DNA from: Pantoea sp. Ep11b
GTDB lineage: Bacteria; Pseudomonadota; Gammaproteobacteria; Enterobacterales; Enterobacteriaceae
DNA: 64,000 nucleotides
Direction: 5' to 3'
NCBI RefSeq assembly: GCF_040783975.1
Contig: NZ_CP160631.1
Coordinates: 868,001 to 932,000, forward strand
Part shown: piece after piece, positions 19,956 through 31,104 of the stretch
Numbering within the stretch: position 1 is the stretch's first letter
How the letters are laid out: each line of letters begins with the position of its first letter
Notes under the pieces: model-generated
The model's input: the letters and a program-made list of their open reading frames with translations, nothing else
What the model was told of the DNA's origin: nothing
Database searches by the model: none
Translations under genes and position numbers: made by a program

Positions 19956-22900
19956 ATCTGACCCGGTTGTTTATCTTTCGCCCGGTAGCGACGCTGCTGC
20001 TGACGCTGGCGATCCTGCTGGCCGGCGCGCTGGGCTACCGGCTGCTGCCGGTGGCACCGCTGCCACAGGTCGATTTCCCGACTATCATGGTCAGCGCCAG
20101 CCTGGCGGGGGCCAGTCCGGAAACCATGGCGGCAACGGTCGCTACGCCACTGGAACGTGCGCTGGGGCAGATTGCCGGTATCAGCGAGATGACCTCCAGC
20201 AGCTCGCAGGGTTCCAGCAGCATCATCCTGCAGTTTGAGCTGGACCGCGACATCAATGGCGCGGCGCGCGACGTGCAGGCCGCGATCAACGCGGCACGCA
20301 GCCTGCTGCCGAGCGCGATGGCCTCGCTGCCGACCTATCGCAAGGCAAACCCCTCGGACGCGCCGATCGTCATGCTGGCGCTGACCTCCGCCACCCGCAC
20401 GCCTGGCGAGCTTTACGATCTGGCAGAGAGCAAGATCGAACAGGCGATGGGGCAGGTGCAGGGCGTTGGCGAAGTGTCGCTGATGGGCAGCGCCTTACCG
20501 GCGGTGCGGATTGATCTGCAGCCGCGGAAGCTGATCCATTACGGCATCTCGCTGGAGACGGTGCGTACTGCCGTCGCCAGCAGCACCACTAATCTGCCCA
20601 AAGGGATCTTACAGGGCAGTGGTCAGTCGTGGCTGGTGGACAGCAATGGTCAGCTGGAGAAGGCGGCCAGCTATCGCGATCTGATCGTTACCTGGCAGCA
20701 GGGCAAGGCGGTGCGGCTTCGCGATGTCGCGACCGTCTACGATTCGGTAGAAGATCGCTATCAGGCGGGATTTCTGAATGCCACGCCTGCCGTGATGATC
20801 GGCATCAAACGTCAGGCGGGCGCTAACATGCTCGAAACCATCGACGCGATCAAAGCGCAGTTGCCGCTGCTGGAGAATAGCCTGCCTGCGGACAGCCAGC
20901 TGAAGGTGGTGATTGACCGCTCGCCTGGCGTGCGCGCCTCGCTCTATGACACCGAAGAGACGCTGCTGATTGCGGTGCTGCTGGTCATCGCGGTGGTGTT
21001 TATCTTCCTGCGCAACATGCAGGCGGTGATCGTTCCGGCACTGGCGTTGCCGGTGTCGCTGATCGGCACCTGTGCGGTGATGTATCTGCTGGGGTACAGC
21101 CTGGATAATCTGTCGCTGATGGCGCTGATTATCTCTACCGGCTTCGTGGTGGATGATGCGATCGTGGTGCTGGAGAACATCACCCGTCACATTGAACGCG
21201 GGCTAAGCCCGCTGCGGGCGGCGCTGCGTGGGGCGCAGGAGGTGAGTTTCACCGTGCTGTCGATGACCGTGTCGCTGATCGCAGTGTTCATCCCGATCCT
21301 GCTGATGGGCAGCCTTGTCGGGCGGCTGTTCCGTGAGTTTGCCGTCACGCTCACGGTGTCGCTGCTGATCTCGCTGTTTGTCTCGCTCAGCCTGACGCCG
21401 ATGCTTTGCGCGCGCCTGCTTAAACCCAGGCCGCCTGTCAGCCAGCGGCCGCATCCACTCTGGCAGTTTATTGAAAACTCGCTGAGTCGCCTGCTGGCCG
21501 CCTACGGGCGCGGGCTGGCCTGGGTGATGCGCCATCAGAAACTGACGCTGCTCAGTCTGCTGCTGACAGTGCTGCTGAATGTTTTTCTGTTTACCGTGGT
21601 GCAGAAGGGCTTTTTCCCGAACCAGGACACCGGGCTGCTGATGGGCGCGTTGCGTGCCGATCAGAACATTTCGTTTCAGGCGATGAAGCCAAAAATGCTG
21701 ATGTTTACCCGAATCATTCAGGCGGATCCGGCGGTCCAGAGCGTGATGTCGTCAATGGGCAGCGGGATGTTCGGCTCCCGCAACAGCGCCAACTTCTTTG
21801 TGCGGCTGAAGGACTTTGATCAGCGCGACGCCACGGCCAGCGACGTGGCAAATCGGCTGACGCGCAAAACCAGCCATATCGCCGGGGCACAGATGTTCCT
21901 GATGGCGGCACAGGATCTGCACATTGGCGGGCGCAGCGCTAATGCAACCTATCAGTACAGCCTGCAGGCTGACGATCTTGATCTGCTGCGGGTCTGGACG
22001 CCGAAGGTGCAGACGGCGCTGGCGGCCATCCCTCAGCTCAACAGCGTGGACTCTGATTCCCAGACCGGCGGGCAGGAGGTGGTGCTGATAATTGACCGTG
22101 ACCGCGCCACCCGGCTGGGCGTCAACGTGAAAATGCTCGATACGCTGCTGAACAATGCCTTCAGCCAGCGACAGATCGCGACGCTTTACCACACGCTGAA
22201 TCAGTATCATGTCGTGATGTCACTGCAGGACAGCGACACCGCAAATCCGGAGACGCTGCAGCAGCTCTATGTGATTAACGACAGCGGTGACCGGGTGCCG
22301 CTCGCCGCGTTTGCCCGCTTTAGCGGCGGCAATGCGCCGCTGTCGGTGGCGCATCAGGGCCAGTCTGCCACCAGCACGGTAGCGTTCAATCTCAACGAGG
22401 GCGTCTCGCTGGAACAGGCGCAGGAACGGATTAAACAGGCAATGGCGAAGCTGGGCCTGCCATCGACCATTCATGCCGGTTTCGCCGGTACCGCCGCCGC
22501 GTTTTCACAGCTGACTGCCACCATGCCGTGGCTGATTCTGGCGGCGCTGGCGGCGGTCTATATCGTGCTCGGCGTCCTCTATGAGAGCTATATCCACCCG
22601 CTGACCATTCTCTCAACCCTGCCATCAGCGGGCGTCGGGGCGCTGTTACTCCTGCTGCTGACCAACACACAACTCACGCTGATTGCGCTGATTGGCATCA
22701 TCCTGCTGATCGGCATCGTGAAAAAGAACGCCATCATGATGATCGATTTTGCCATCGACGCAGAACGGCGGCAGGGGCTGTCGCCGCAGCAGGCGATCAC
22801 GCAGGCGTGTCTGATGCGCTTCCGGCCCATCATGATGACCACGCTGGCCGCCTTTTTCGGTGCCTTGCCGCTGGCGCTGGGCAGCGGCGGTGACGCCGAT

Positions 22901-23053
22901 CTGCGCAGTCCGCTGGGAATCGCTATCGCGGGCGGACTGGCGCTCAGCCAGCTGCTGACGCTGTTTACCACGCCGGTTGTTTATCTGTGGCTCGATCGTC
23001 TGGGTCGCGCCACTCAACGTCAATGGCGTCGTCTGCGCCATGCGGAATCCTGA
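19952..23053 (+). CDS. mdtC: RND multidrug efflux transporter, MdtC/MuxC type
   Basis: The second RND subunit, 1033 aa (E. coli MdtC about 1025). MdtB and MdtC form a mixed trimer in E. coli. The TM4 acid pair is present in [17 protein letters not shown], and the TM10-11 segment [21 protein letters not shown] is conserved. Unlike its partner it has no low-complexity insertion. It overlaps mdtB by 4 bp and is followed 3 bp later by the outer-membrane channel gene. Confidence 0.93.
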   Translation: MNLTRLFIFRPVATLLLTLAILLAGALGYRLLPVAPLPQVDFPTIMVSASLAGASPETMAATVATPLERALGQIAGISEMTSSSSQGSSSIILQFELDRDINGAARDVQAAINAARSLLPSAMASLPTYRKANPSDAPIVMLALTSATRTPGELYDLAESKIEQAMGQVQGVGEVSLMGSALPAVRIDLQPRKLIHYGISLETVRTAVASSTTNLPKGILQGSGQSWLVDSNGQLEKAASYRDLIVTWQQGKAVRLRDVATVYDSVEDRYQAGFLNATPAVMIGIKRQAGANMLETIDAIKAQLPLLENSLPADSQLKVVIDRSPGVRASLYDTEETLLIAVLLVIAVVFIFLRNMQAVIVPALALPVSLIGTCAVMYLLGYSLDNLSLMALIISTGFVVDDAIVVLENITRHIERGLSPLRAALRGAQEVSFTVLSMTVSLIAVFIPILLMGSLVGRLFREFAVTLTVSLLISLFVSLSLTPMLCARLLKPRPPVSQRPHPLWQFIENSLSRLLAAYGRGLAWVMRHQKLTLLSLLLTVLLNVFLFTVVQKGFFPNQDTGLLMGALRADQNISFQAMKPKMLMFTRIIQADPAVQSVMSSMGSGMFGSRNSANFFVRLKDFDQRDATASDVANRLTRKTSHIAGAQMFLMAAQDLHIGGRSANATYQYSLQADDLDLLRVWTPKVQTALAAIPQLNSVDSDSQTGGQEVVLIIDRDRATRLGVNVKMLDTLLNNAFSQRQIATLYHTLNQYHVVMSLQDSDTANPETLQQLYVINDSGDRVPLAAFARFSGGNAPLSVAHQGQSATSTVAFNLNEGVSLEQAQERIKQAMAKLGLPSTIHAGFAGTAAAFSQLTATMPWLILAALAAVYIVLGVLYESYIHPLTILSTLPSAGVGALLLLLLTNTQLTLIALIGIILLIGIVKKNAIMMIDFAIDAERRQGLSPQQAITQACLMRFRPIMMTTLAAFFGALPLALGSGGDADLRSPLGIAIAGGLALSQLLTLFTTPVVYLWLDRLGRATQRQWRRLRHAES

Positions 23054-23056
23054 ACC

Positions 23057-24424
23057 ATGAAACCTTATCTCCCGTTTATTGTGCTGCTGCTGGCTGGCTG
23101 CAGCGTTGGCCCCGACTATCAGCGCCCATCGATGGCGATGCCGGTTCACTATAAAGAGGCACGGGGCTGGCAGCCGGCGACGCCGCGTGATGCGCAAAGC
23201 AAAGGCGAATGGTGGTTGGTGTACCATGACGCCACGCTGAGCGGGCTGCTGAGTCAGGTCAGTGTGTCGAATCAGAACGTAGCGACCTACAGTGCGCAGT
23301 ACCGGCAGGCGCAGGCGCTGGCGGCAGAGTCACGCGCGGCGCTGTTTCCCTCGCTGGGCTATGACGGCAGCGTAACGCGCAGCGGCAGTCAAATCACTAC
23401 CAGCAGCAGCCATCAGGCGGCGCTGAGCGCCAGCTGGGAGCTGGATCTGTGGGGCAAACTGCGGCGTACGCTGGAGGAGGATCGCGCCAGCGCCTCGGCC
23501 AGCGCGGCGGAACTGGCTAATATCACCCTGAGCGCCCAGTCAGAGCTGGCGCAGGACTATTTCCAGCTGCGGATCATGGATCAGAAAATCGCACGCTATC
23601 AGCAGAGCGTTGACGCCTATCAGCGCTACCTGAACGTGATCGGCCGCCAGTATCAGGCGGGCACCGCATCGCGTGCCACTCTGGCACAGGCGCAGCTGCA
23701 ACTGGAGAGTGCCCGCGCCTCGGCGCAGGATGAGCAGTGGCAGCGTGCGCAGATGGAGCATGCCATTGCGCTGCTGGTCGGCAAAGCCCCCGCCGACTTC
23801 AGTCTGGCCGCCGCGCCGCTGACCGCTACGCCGCCCGCGATTCCGGCCGCCCTGCCGGGCGAGCTGTTGCAGCGCCGTCCTGACATTGCGTACGCTGAAC
23901 GCAATATGGCCGCCGCCAATGCGGCCGTGGGTGTGGCGGTGGCCGGGTACTATCCCGATCTTACCCTGAGCGCCAGCGCGGGTGTCAGTTCGTCGGTGCT
24001 GCACTCGCTGTTCTCGCTGCCGAGCCGCGTCTGGTCGCTGGGGCCGGAACTCAGCGGCACGCTGTTCGACGCGGGCGCGACCTCAGCGAAGGTCGATCAG
24101 GCGCGGGCGGGCTGGGAGGCCAGCGTCGCAACCTATCGTCAGACGGTGCTGACGGCCATGCAGGAGGTGGAGGACAAGCTGGTAGAGCTGAATACGCTGC
24201 AGGGCGAGATCGCAGCACAGCAGCGCGCCACCGACGCGGCGCAGACCTCGGCGCGGGTGACGCGTCTGCAGTATGACGCGGGCATGATTAACTACCTGGA
24301 TGTGGCAACCACGGAGAACAGTAGCCTGAGTGCGCAGCAGAGTTTGCTGACGCTGCAGAGCACGCAGTGGGTCAGCAGCGTGGCGCTGATTGCCGCGCTG
24401 GGCGGCAGCTGGCAGGCGCCCTGA
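23057..24424 (+). CDS. Outer-membrane efflux channel lipoprotein (NodT/OprM/OpmB type)
   Basis: A 455-aa outer-membrane factor with a lipoprotein signal (FIVLLLAGCSVGPDYQRP, acylated Cys near residue 15). It has two OEP repeats, seen in ISWELDLWGKL-like and GPELSGTLFDAGATSAKVDQARAGWEAS blocks. With MdtABC homologues it makes a complete tripartite pump in one operon. This is the MuxABC-OpmB arrangement of Pseudomonas, not the E. coli mdtABCD-baeSR one, which relies on TolC. It is the last gene of the operon. Confidence 0.92.
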   Translation: MKPYLPFIVLLLAGCSVGPDYQRPSMAMPVHYKEARGWQPATPRDAQSKGEWWLVYHDATLSGLLSQVSVSNQNVATYSAQYRQAQALAAESRAALFPSLGYDGSVTRSGSQITTSSSHQAALSASWELDLWGKLRRTLEEDRASASASAAELANITLSAQSELAQDYFQLRIMDQKIARYQQSVDAYQRYLNVIGRQYQAGTASRATLAQAQLQLESARASAQDEQWQRAQMEHAIALLVGKAPADFSLAAAPLTATPPAIPAALPGELLQRRPDIAYAERNMAAANAAVGVAVAGYYPDLTLSASAGVSSSVLHSLFSLPSRVWSLGPELSGTLFDAGATSAKVDQARAGWEASVATYRQTVLTAMQEVEDKLVELNTLQGEIAAQQRATDAAQTSARVTRLQYDAGMINYLDVATTENSSLSAQQSLLTLQSTQWVSSVALIAALGGSWQAP

Positions 24425-24513
24425 GGTCGCGCCGTAACGCCGATAATTCTGTTGTCGAACCGCGTTAAATCCTGCATCGTGAGGGGCTATTTTCATGATG
24501 CTAAGGAGCCGGC

Positions 24514-26661
24514 ATGGTTTTCACACTTTTGCGCCTGATATTTCGCCTGTTGTGGCGGGTCGAACTGCGGGGCGATGTCACCGAACTGAACAAACAGAAG
24601 GTATTGATCACGCCGAACCATATGTCGTTTCTCGACGGCATATTGCTGGCGCTATTTTTGCCGATCAAGCCGGTCTTCGCTATCTATAGCACCATCAGCG
24701 AAAGCTGGTTTATGCGTCTGGTGAAACCCTTTATCGACTTTGTGCCGCTGGACCCGACCCGCCCGATGGCGCTGAAGCAGCTGGTCCGGCTGATCGACAC
24801 CGGCCGTCCGGTGGTGATCTTCCCCGAAGGCCGGATTACCGTGACCGGATCGCTGATGAAGATCTACAGCGGCGCAGGCTTTGTCGCGGCGCGTTCCGGC
24901 GCCAGCGTGGTGCCTGTGCGCATCGAAGGCGCGGAGTTTACGCCCTTTGGTCGTCTGGCGGGGGTGTTTAAGCGTCGTCTCTTCCCGCGCATCACCCTGA
25001 GCATTCTGCCCGCCACCCGCATTCCGATGCCGGAGGCGAAACGGGCGCGCGATCGGCGCGTGCTGGCCGGTGAGCACCTGCACCATGTGATGATGGAAGC
25101 GCGCATGGCGGTGCGTCCGCGTGAAACGCTGTTCGAGGCGTTTCTGGCGGCACGAACGCGTTACGGCGCGTTTAAGCGCTGCATCGAAGATGTCAATTTC
25201 AAACCCGACAGCTACAACGGCCTGCTGAAGAAGTCGCTGGGCGTGGGGCGCATTCTGGAGCGCTACAGTCAGCCGCGTGAGGTGGTGGGGCTGCTGCTGC
25301 CCAATACCACCGTCACGGCGGCGGCGATTTTCGGTGCCACGCTGCGCGGGCGCGTGCCAGCGATGCTCAACTACACCGCGGGCGTTAACGGCATGCGGGC
25401 GGCGCTGACCGCCGCGCAGATCAAAACGATCTTTACCTCGCGTCAGTTCCTGGAGAAGGGCAATCTGTGGCATCTGCCGCAGGGGCTGGATGAGGTGCAG
25501 TGGATCTATCTGGAAGATCTGAAAGAGACCGTTACCGGCAAGGACAAGCTGTGGATCCTCGCCCATCTGCTGATGCCGCGCCGTGCGCAGCTGCCCCAGC
25601 AGCCGGAAGACGCGGCGATGGTGCTCTTCACTTCCGGTTCGGAAGGGCACCCTAAAGGGGTGGTGCATTCGCATAAAAGCCTGCTGGCCAACGTCGAACA
25701 GATCCGAACCGTGGCAGACTTCACGCCGCGTGACCGTTTTATGTCGGCGCTGCCGCTGTTTCATGCGTTTGGCCTGACCGTGGGGCTATTCACGCCGCTG
25801 ATGACCGGCGCGCAGGTCTTTCTCTATCCCAGCCCGCTGCACTACCGCATCGTGCCGGAGCTGGTGTATGACCGTAACTGCACCGTGCTGTTTGGCACCT
25901 CCACCTTCCTGGGTAACTACGCACGCTTTGCCGCGCCCTACGATTTTGCCCGTCTGCGCTACGTGGTTGCGGGTGCGGAGAAACTGCAGGAGCAGACCCG
26001 CCAGACTTATATGGAGAAGTATGGCATTCGCATCCTCGAAGGCTACGGCGTCACCGAGTGCGCGCCGGTGGTGGCGATCAACGTGCCGATGGCGACAAAA
26101 GCGCACACCGTGGGACGGATTCTGCCGGGCATGGATTCACGCCTGATGTCGGTGCCGGGCATTGAGCAGGGCGGACGACTGCAACTGCGCGGACCAAACG
26201 TGATGAAGGGCTACCTGCGGGTAGAAAACCCTGGCGTGCTGGAGACGCCGGTTGCCGACGATGGCGAAGGCAATATGGAAGCGGGCTGGTATGACACCGG
26301 CGATATCGTCAGCTTCGACGAGGGCGGTTTCTGCCAGATTCAGGGGCGGGCCAAACGCTTTGCCAAGATCGCCGGGGAGATGGTATCGCTGGAGATCGTG
26401 GAACAGATCGCCCTTAAAGCGTCGCCGGACCGACAGCATGCCGCCTCGCTGCGCCCGGATGGTCAGCGTGGTGAGGCGCTGGTGCTGTTCACCACCGATG
26501 CTGAGCTGGCGCGCGACAGCCTGCAGAAAGCGGCGCGTGAGCTGGGCGCGCCGGAGCTGGCGCTGCCGCGCGATATCCGGGTCGTGAAACAGTTACCGCT
26601 GCTCGGCAGCGGCAAACCCGATTACGTGACGCTGAAGAAAATGGCGGAAGAGGAGAAGTAA
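24514..26661 (+). CDS. aas: Aas, bifunctional 2-acyl-GPE acyltransferase / acyl-ACP synthetase
   Basis: A 715-aa inner-membrane enzyme (719 in E. coli) that re-acylates lyso-phosphatidylethanolamine using acyl-ACP it activates itself. The N-terminal PlsC domain has NHMSFLD (HX4D) and [10 protein letters not shown]. The C-terminal AMP-binding domain has [31 protein letters not shown] and [22 protein letters not shown] precedes the ATG by 5 nt. It overlaps lplT by one base, pairing the enzyme with its lysophospholipid flippase as in E. coli. Confidence 0.97.
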   Translation: MVFTLLRLIFRLLWRVELRGDVTELNKQKVLITPNHMSFLDGILLALFLPIKPVFAIYSTISESWFMRLVKPFIDFVPLDPTRPMALKQLVRLIDTGRPVVIFPEGRITVTGSLMKIYSGAGFVAARSGASVVPVRIEGAEFTPFGRLAGVFKRRLFPRITLSILPATRIPMPEAKRARDRRVLAGEHLHHVMMEARMAVRPRETLFEAFLAARTRYGAFKRCIEDVNFKPDSYNGLLKKSLGVGRILERYSQPREVVGLLLPNTTVTAAAIFGATLRGRVPAMLNYTAGVNGMRAALTAAQIKTIFTSRQFLEKGNLWHLPQGLDEVQWIYLEDLKETVTGKDKLWILAHLLMPRRAQLPQQPEDAAMVLFTSGSEGHPKGVVHSHKSLLANVEQIRTVADFTPRDRFMSALPLFHAFGLTVGLFTPLMTGAQVFLYPSPLHYRIVPELVYDRNCTVLFGTSTFLGNYARFAAPYDFARLRYVVAGAEKLQEQTRQTYMEKYGIRILEGYGVTECAPVVAINVPMATKAHTVGRILPGMDSRLMSVPGIEQGGRLQLRGPNVMKGYLRVENPGVLETPVADDGEGNMEAGWYDTGDIVSFDEGGFCQIQGRAKRFAKIAGEMVSLEIVEQIALKASPDRQHAASLRPDGQRGEALVLFTTDAELARDSLQKAARELGAPELALPRDIRVVKQLPLLGSGKPDYVTLKKMAEEEK

Positions 26662-27851
26662 TGCGCCTGGATCCCAATGCGCCGCTGATGTCGCGCGGCA
26701 TGATCGCCGTGATTATCGCCCAGTTCTTTTCGGCCTTTGGCGACAACGCGCTGCTGTTTGCCACGCTGGCGGTACTGAAAAGTCAGTTCTATCCCGACTG
26801 GAGCCAGCCGGTATTACAGATGCTGTTTGTTGCCGCCTATATTCTGCTGGCGCCGTTTGTTGGTCAGGTGGCGGACAGCATGGCAAAAGGGCGTGTGATG
26901 ATGCTCGCCAACAGCCTGAAACTGCTGGGTGCGCTGGTGATCTGTTTCGGCTTCAATCCCTTCGTCGGCTATACCCTGGTGGGCGCGGGTGCCGCAGCCT
27001 ACTCACCGGCCAAATATGGCATCCTGGGGGAGATCACGCACGGCGATAAGCTGGTAAAAGCCAACGGGCTGATGGAGGCGTCTACCATCGCCGCCATCCT
27101 GCTCGGCTCGGTAGCGGGCGGGATGCTGGCCGACTGGCATATCCTGGCGGCACTGGGGATCTGTGCGCTGACCTACGGCATCGCTGTCATCGCGAACCTG
27201 TTTATCCCGAAGCTGCAGGCTGCCCGTCCCGGTCAGAACTGGCAGCCTGGCATGATGGTGCGCCGCTTCTTCGCTGCCGTCATGCTGTTGTGGCGTGACG
27301 CGGAGACGCGCTTCTCGCTGCTCGGCACCAGTCTGTTCTGGGGCGCAGGCGTGACGCTGCGTTTCCTGCTGGTGCTCTGGGTGCCGGTGGCGCTGGGCAT
27401 CAATGACAACACCACGCCAACCACCCTGAATGCCATGGTCGCGATCGGGATTGTGATTGGCGCGGCGGCGGCGGCGAAGCTGGTGACGCTGGAGACCGTG
27501 CGTCGCTGTATGCCGGCCGGGGTGCTGATTGGCGTCATGGTCGTGCTCTTCTCGCTCCAGCACGCTCTGCTGAATGCTTATCTGATACTGATGCTGGTTG
27601 GTGCGCTGGGCGGGTTCTTTGTGGTGCCGCTGAATGCGCTGCTGCAGGCGCGGGGCAAAGAGAGCGTCGGCTCCGGTAATGCCATTGCGGTGCAGAATCT
27701 GGGTGAGAACAGCGCCATGCTGATCATGCTGGGACTCTATACGCTGGCGATCAGGGCGGGTGCGCCTGCGGTGGCGACGGGCATCGGCTTCGGTGTGCTG
27801 TTTGCGCTGGCGATAGCGCTGCTGTGGCTGTGGCGTCCGGCTAAGCGGTAA
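26661..27851 (+). CDS. lplT: LplT, lysophospholipid transporter
   Basis: A 396-aa major-facilitator membrane protein (397 in E. coli) with about 12 helices. It moves lyso-phosphatidylethanolamine across the inner membrane for re-acylation by Aas. The N-terminus [31 protein letters not shown] and the later [35 protein letters not shown] are characteristic. The start overlaps the aas stop (TAATG), so translation is coupled. It converges with ridA. Confidence 0.96.
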   Translation: MRLDPNAPLMSRGMIAVIIAQFFSAFGDNALLFATLAVLKSQFYPDWSQPVLQMLFVAAYILLAPFVGQVADSMAKGRVMMLANSLKLLGALVICFGFNPFVGYTLVGAGAAAYSPAKYGILGEITHGDKLVKANGLMEASTIAAILLGSVAGGMLADWHILAALGICALTYGIAVIANLFIPKLQAARPGQNWQPGMMVRRFFAAVMLLWRDAETRFSLLGTSLFWGAGVTLRFLLVLWVPVALGINDNTTPTTLNAMVAIGIVIGAAAAAKLVTLETVRRCMPAGVLIGVMVVLFSLQHALLNAYLILMLVGALGGFFVVPLNALLQARGKESVGSGNAIAVQNLGENSAMLIMLGLYTLAIRAGAPAVATGIGFGVLFALAIALLWLWRPAKR

Positions 27852-27859
27852 AACGGCTT

Positions 27860-27890
27860 CGCCGCCTGCCAGCGTTCGCGGCAGGCGGCG
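27860..27890. terminator. Hairpin between lplT and ridA
   Basis: An 11-bp inverted repeat (CGCCGCCTGCC / GGCAGGCGGCG) lies in the 49-bp gap between convergent genes. It has no clear T tract on either side. It is probably a shared transcription end. Confidence 0.55.
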
Positions 27891-27900
27891 GCATACGCGC

Positions 27901-28290
27901 TTAGCGGCGGACGGCAATCGCTTCGATTTCGATCTTCACATCTTTTGGCAGACGCGCCACTTCAACGCAGGAACGCGCCGGGAAGTGAGCCTGATGTTCG
28001 GTGAAAAACGCTTCATAGGTCGCATTGACCGTAGCGAAATCATTTAAATCCTTGACGAAAACCGTGGTCTTCACGATATCGCCCACCTTCAGACCCGCTG
28101 CTTCTACAATCGCCTTCACGTTTTCCAGCGACTGACGCGCCTGTGCGGCAACGTCATCGGCAACCTGGCCGGTCGCCGGATCCACCGGGATCTGCCCGGA
28201 CGTGATGATCATGCTGCCCAGATCGACACCCTGAACATAGGGACCGATAGCGGCAGGGGCTTTTTCAGTACTGATTTCACGAGACATCAT
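27901..28290 (-). CDS. ridA: RidA, 2-iminobutanoate/2-iminopropanoate deaminase
   Basis: A 129-aa member of the YjgF/YER057c/UK114 family. It hydrolyses reactive enamine/imine intermediates made by PLP enzymes such as threonine dehydratase. The catalytic arginine is in FPARSCVEVARLPKDVKIEIEAIAV, nearly unchanged from E. coli. Two ATGs are adjacent, and the second would give 128 aa, as in E. coli. It lies downstream of pyrI on the same strand after a 69-bp gap, as in many enterobacteria. Confidence 0.96.
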   Translation of the reverse strand: MMSREISTEKAPAAIGPYVQGVDLGSMIITSGQIPVDPATGQVADDVAAQARQSLENVKAIVEAAGLKVGDIVKTTVFVKDLNDFATVNATYEAFFTEHQAHFPARSCVEVARLPKDVKIEIEAIAVRR

Positions 28291-28359
28291 GGCTCCTTTG
28301 ATTATGTCGTCAGGCGGCGATGCCGCCGCTCAGGCCCATTATAAGGTCGGGCAGGACGA

Positions 28360-28824
28360 TTACCAGTGACCCAGCACCACATGGCGGGCGAACTCTTTCT
28401 CGCAATATTTGCACTTCAGGTGCACATCATCGGCGCGCTGCTTGACGGCAAAGCTGGAGAAGACCGGCTCGCTGCGGCTGATACAGTTGCTGTTGGGGCA
28501 GGTCAGCACGCGCTCAACGTGATCCGGCAGCGTCGGGGCGATCTTCGCCACCACTTCGTAGTCATCGATGCGGTTGACCGTGGCATGAGGGGCATAGACC
28601 GCCAGCTGATTGACCTGATCGTCAGTGAGAAAGGTGTTCTCAATCTTGATCAGATCCTTGCGGCCCATCTCACCGGATGGCAGGTTCAGGCCGATGGTAA
28701 TGCGCTGATCCGTTTCGGTCAGCCGGAACAGAGAGAGCAGTTTAAAGCCGATCTGCGCCGGGATATGGTCGATAACCGTGCCGCGCTTGATCGCTTCGAC
28801 CTGCAATTTGTTGTCCTGAGTCAT
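28360..28824 (-). CDS. pyrI: PyrI, aspartate carbamoyltransferase regulatory chain
   Basis: A 154-aa regulatory subunit of aspartate transcarbamoylase. It binds CTP/ATP in its N-terminal domain ([22 protein letters not shown]). It holds structural zinc through four cysteines: CPNSNC near residue 110 and CKYC near 138. It is 11 bp downstream of pyrB in the same operon. Confidence 0.97.
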   Translation of the reverse strand: MTQDNKLQVEAIKRGTVIDHIPAQIGFKLLSLFRLTETDQRITIGLNLPSGEMGRKDLIKIENTFLTDDQVNQLAVYAPHATVNRIDDYEVVAKIAPTLPDHVERVLTCPNSNCISRSEPVFSSFAVKQRADDVHLKCKYCEKEFARHVVLGHW

Positions 28825-28835
28825 GGGGTCTCTCC

Positions 28836-29771
28836 TTACAGGGCGGGTTCGCTGTTTAAAACCAGTGCCAGCAGAGCCTGGCGCGCATAGATGCCGTTAC
28901 CCGCCTGCTGGAAATACCAGGCGTAGGGGGTCTTATCGACATCGGTGGTGATCTCATCGATACGCGGCAGCGGGTGCAGCACTTTCATGTTGTCGCGCGC
29001 CGTCCCGAGATCGGTCGCCCGCAGGATGAACTGCGCTTTGACGTTGGCATACTCTGAGGGGTCGAGCCGCTCTTTCTGTACCCGCGTCATGTAGAGGATG
29101 TCGAGCTGCGGCATCACCTCTTCGAAGCTGTCGTGGCGTGACCAGGGGATCTGCTTCTCATCCAGCATATCGGTAATGTAGGCGGGCATCGCCAGCGCAT
29201 CGGGCGCAATAAAGAAGAAGCGGTTGCCTTCAAACTTCGCCAGCGCCTGGGTCAGGGAGTGGACAGTACGGCCATATTTCAGGTCGCCGACCATCGCCAC
29301 ATTCAGCTGATTCAGACGGCCCTGGGTCTCCTGGATAGTGAAGAGATCCAGCAGCGTCTGGGTCGGATGCTGGTTCGCACCGTCACCGGCGTTGAGGATC
29401 GGGATGCCGCCAGAAAACTCGGTCGCCAGCCGGGCCGCGCCTTCCTGCGGATGACGCATTACAATCGCATCCACATAGGTGCTGATGACCGAAATGGTGT
29501 CGGCCAGGGTTTCCCCTTTCTTGCCCAGCGAGGTATTGCTGCCGTCAGCAAAGCCGACCGCCGACGCGCCGAGCCGATGGATCGCGGTTTCAAACGACAG
29601 GCGGGTGCGGGTGGACGCCTCAAAGAAGCAGCTGGCGATCACCTTGTGCTTCAGCAGTTCCGGCTGCGGATGGGCCTTGAGCTGCGCCGCCGTCTGCAGC
29701 GCCAGTTCCAGCTCTTCGCGACTGAGGTCGTTAATTGAAATAATGTGCTTGCGATATAGCGGGTTAGCCAT
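28836..29771 (-). CDS. pyrB: PyrB, aspartate carbamoyltransferase catalytic chain
   Basis: A 311-aa catalytic subunit that condenses carbamoyl phosphate with aspartate, the committed step of pyrimidine synthesis. The carbamoyl-phosphate site [13 protein letters not shown] and the HPLPR motif near residue 267 are intact. A leader peptide and attenuator precede it, and pyrI follows. The start ATG is supported by AGGAGAGAG upstream. Confidence 0.98.
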   Translation of the reverse strand: MANPLYRKHIISINDLSREELELALQTAAQLKAHPQPELLKHKVIASCFFEASTRTRLSFETAIHRLGASAVGFADGSNTSLGKKGETLADTISVISTYVDAIVMRHPQEGAARLATEFSGGIPILNAGDGANQHPTQTLLDLFTIQETQGRLNQLNVAMVGDLKYGRTVHSLTQALAKFEGNRFFFIAPDALAMPAYITDMLDEKQIPWSRHDSFEEVMPQLDILYMTRVQKERLDPSEYANVKAQFILRATDLGTARDNMKVLHPLPRIDEITTDVDKTPYAWYFQQAGNGIYARQALLALVLNSEPAL

Positions 29772-29920
29772 AGCTCTCTCCTCTGCGCGGCCGGATTGCG
29801 GACAAAAAAAAGCCCCTGCTTAAGGGGCTTTTTAAGATCGGGTCGATGACCGAAAGAAACAGCAGCACCGCCTGCGGTCAGGCGTGATTGAGCATCAAAT
29901 TGTCCGCTGTGCTGTCGCAT
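29651..29920 (-). CDS. pyrL: PyrL-type leader peptide; frame runs into pyrB
   Basis: An ATG at 29920 with CCGGAGGAAAT just upstream starts a leader frame ([14 protein letters not shown]...) that passes through the pyrimidine-rich pause region and the attenuator hairpin, where it reads [10 protein letters not shown]. That part mirrors E. coli PyrL (QPLNRGAFF, 44 aa). Unlike E. coli there is no stop after the hairpin: the frame continues 121 bp into pyrB in another frame, for 89 codons in all. The leader role is well supported. The long C-terminal part is probably incidental. Confidence 0.7.
   Translation of the reverse strand: MRQHSGQFDAQSRLTAGGAAVSFGHRPDLKKPLKQGLFFVRNPAAQRRELWLTRYIASTLFQLTTSVAKSWNWRCRRRRSSRPIRSRNC
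29804..29833 (-). terminator. pyrBI attenuator
   Basis: AAAAAGCCCC-TTAAGCA-GGGGCTTTTT followed by more T residues forms an intrinsic terminator between the leader start and pyrB. A CTGCTGTTTCTTTC stretch upstream is the expected U-rich pause site. High UTP speeds polymerase away from the ribosome and lets the terminator form. Confidence 0.92.
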
Positions 29921-29931
29921 ATTTCCTCCGG

Positions 29932-29973
29932 CAAATTGGGCCGCATTATACCCGTTCGTCGCAGGGCAGCAAG
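29932..29973 (-). promoter_or_regulatory. pyrBI promoter with AATTTG initial transcribed region
   Basis: On the minus strand a perfect -10 TATAAT (29950-29945) has a -35-like TTGCTG 16 bp upstream. Transcription would start 7 nt later at AATTTG (29937-29932). The same AATTTG start in E. coli allows UTP-sensitive reiterative transcription. Confidence 0.75.
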
Positions 29974-30074
29974 AGGAAAACGTTTGCGGGGCGGTTGCCG
30001 GCGCGTGTCCGGCAGCGGGGCATGGCGAGTGTGGCGGACGCTGTCCGGTGGAGACAGCGCCCTGCGGCGTCCTG

Positions 30075-31082
30075 TCAGCGCTGGCCCAGCGTTGCCACCA
30101 TCACCGCTTTGATGGTGTGCATGCGGTTTTCGGCCTGATCGAAGACGATGCTGTGCGGCGACTCAAAGACCTCGTCGCTGACTTCCATGCCGTTGGGCAG
30201 ATCGTACTGTTCCGCCATCTGCTGGCCCAGCGTGGTCTGATCGTCATGGAAAGCGGGCAGGCAGTGCAGGAATTTCACCTGCGGGTTGCCGGTCAGGTCG
30301 AGCATCGCCCGGTTGACCTGATAGTCACGCAGGAGGGCAATCCGCCCGGCCCAGACCTCTTTAGCTTCGCCCATCGACACCCAGACATCGGTGTAGATGA
30401 AATCCGCGCCTTTCACGCCACTGGCAATGTCGTCGGTGAGGGTAATCTTTCCGCCGGTCTGCTGTGCCACTTCGCGGCACTGCGCCACCAGTTCATCCTC
30501 CGGCCAGCAGCTCTTCGGGGCCACCAGACGCAGATCAAGACCAACCAGAGCGGCGGCTTCCAGCATGGTATTTCCCATGTTGTTGCGCGCATCACCGACA
30601 TAAACCAGCGTCATCTCGCTGAGTTTTTTACCCGGCAGATGTTCCTGCATCGTCAGCAGGTCGGCCAGCAGCTGGGTCGGATGAAACTCGGTAGTCAGAC
30701 CGTTCCACACCGGCACGCCGGCATGTTCAGCCAGCGTTTCCACCAGTGCCTGACCGTAGCCGCGATACTGGATGCCATCGTACATCCGGCCCAGGACGCG
30801 GGCGGTGTCGCGCATCGACTCTTTATGGCCGATCTGACTGCCGCTCGGGCCAAGATAGGTGACGTTAGCACCCTGATCGTAAGCGGCAACTTCGAAAGAG
30901 CAACGGGTACGGGTCGAGTCTTTTTCGAAGATGAGCGCGATGTTTTTGCCTTTCAGATACTGCACTTCGCTGGCGCTTTTTTTCGCCTGTTTTAATTCAG
31001 CGGAAAGAGAGAGCAGGTGATCGATTTCGGCGGGGGTAAAATCCAGAAGTCTGAGAAAATGACGCTGATACAGCTGACTCAT
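30075..31082 (-). CDS. argI: ArgI (ArgF), ornithine carbamoyltransferase
   Basis: A 335-aa enzyme of arginine synthesis (334 in E. coli) that makes citrulline from ornithine and carbamoyl phosphate. The phosphate-binding motif [13 protein letters not shown] and the ornithine loop [10 protein letters not shown] are intact, and SMG near residue 235 matches the ornithine-specific loop. The upstream region contains ArgR boxes. The gene is monocistronic and diverges from rraB. Confidence 0.97.
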   Translation of the reverse strand: MSQLYQRHFLRLLDFTPAEIDHLLSLSAELKQAKKSASEVQYLKGKNIALIFEKDSTRTRCSFEVAAYDQGANVTYLGPSGSQIGHKESMRDTARVLGRMYDGIQYRGYGQALVETLAEHAGVPVWNGLTTEFHPTQLLADLLTMQEHLPGKKLSEMTLVYVGDARNNMGNTMLEAAALVGLDLRLVAPKSCWPEDELVAQCREVAQQTGGKITLTDDIASGVKGADFIYTDVWVSMGEAKEVWAGRIALLRDYQVNRAMLDLTGNPQVKFLHCLPAFHDDQTTLGQQMAEQYDLPNGMEVSDEVFESPHSIVFDQAENRMHTIKAVMVATLGQR

Positions 31083-31104
31083 ACAACGCTCCGGTAAGCA
31101 TTAA

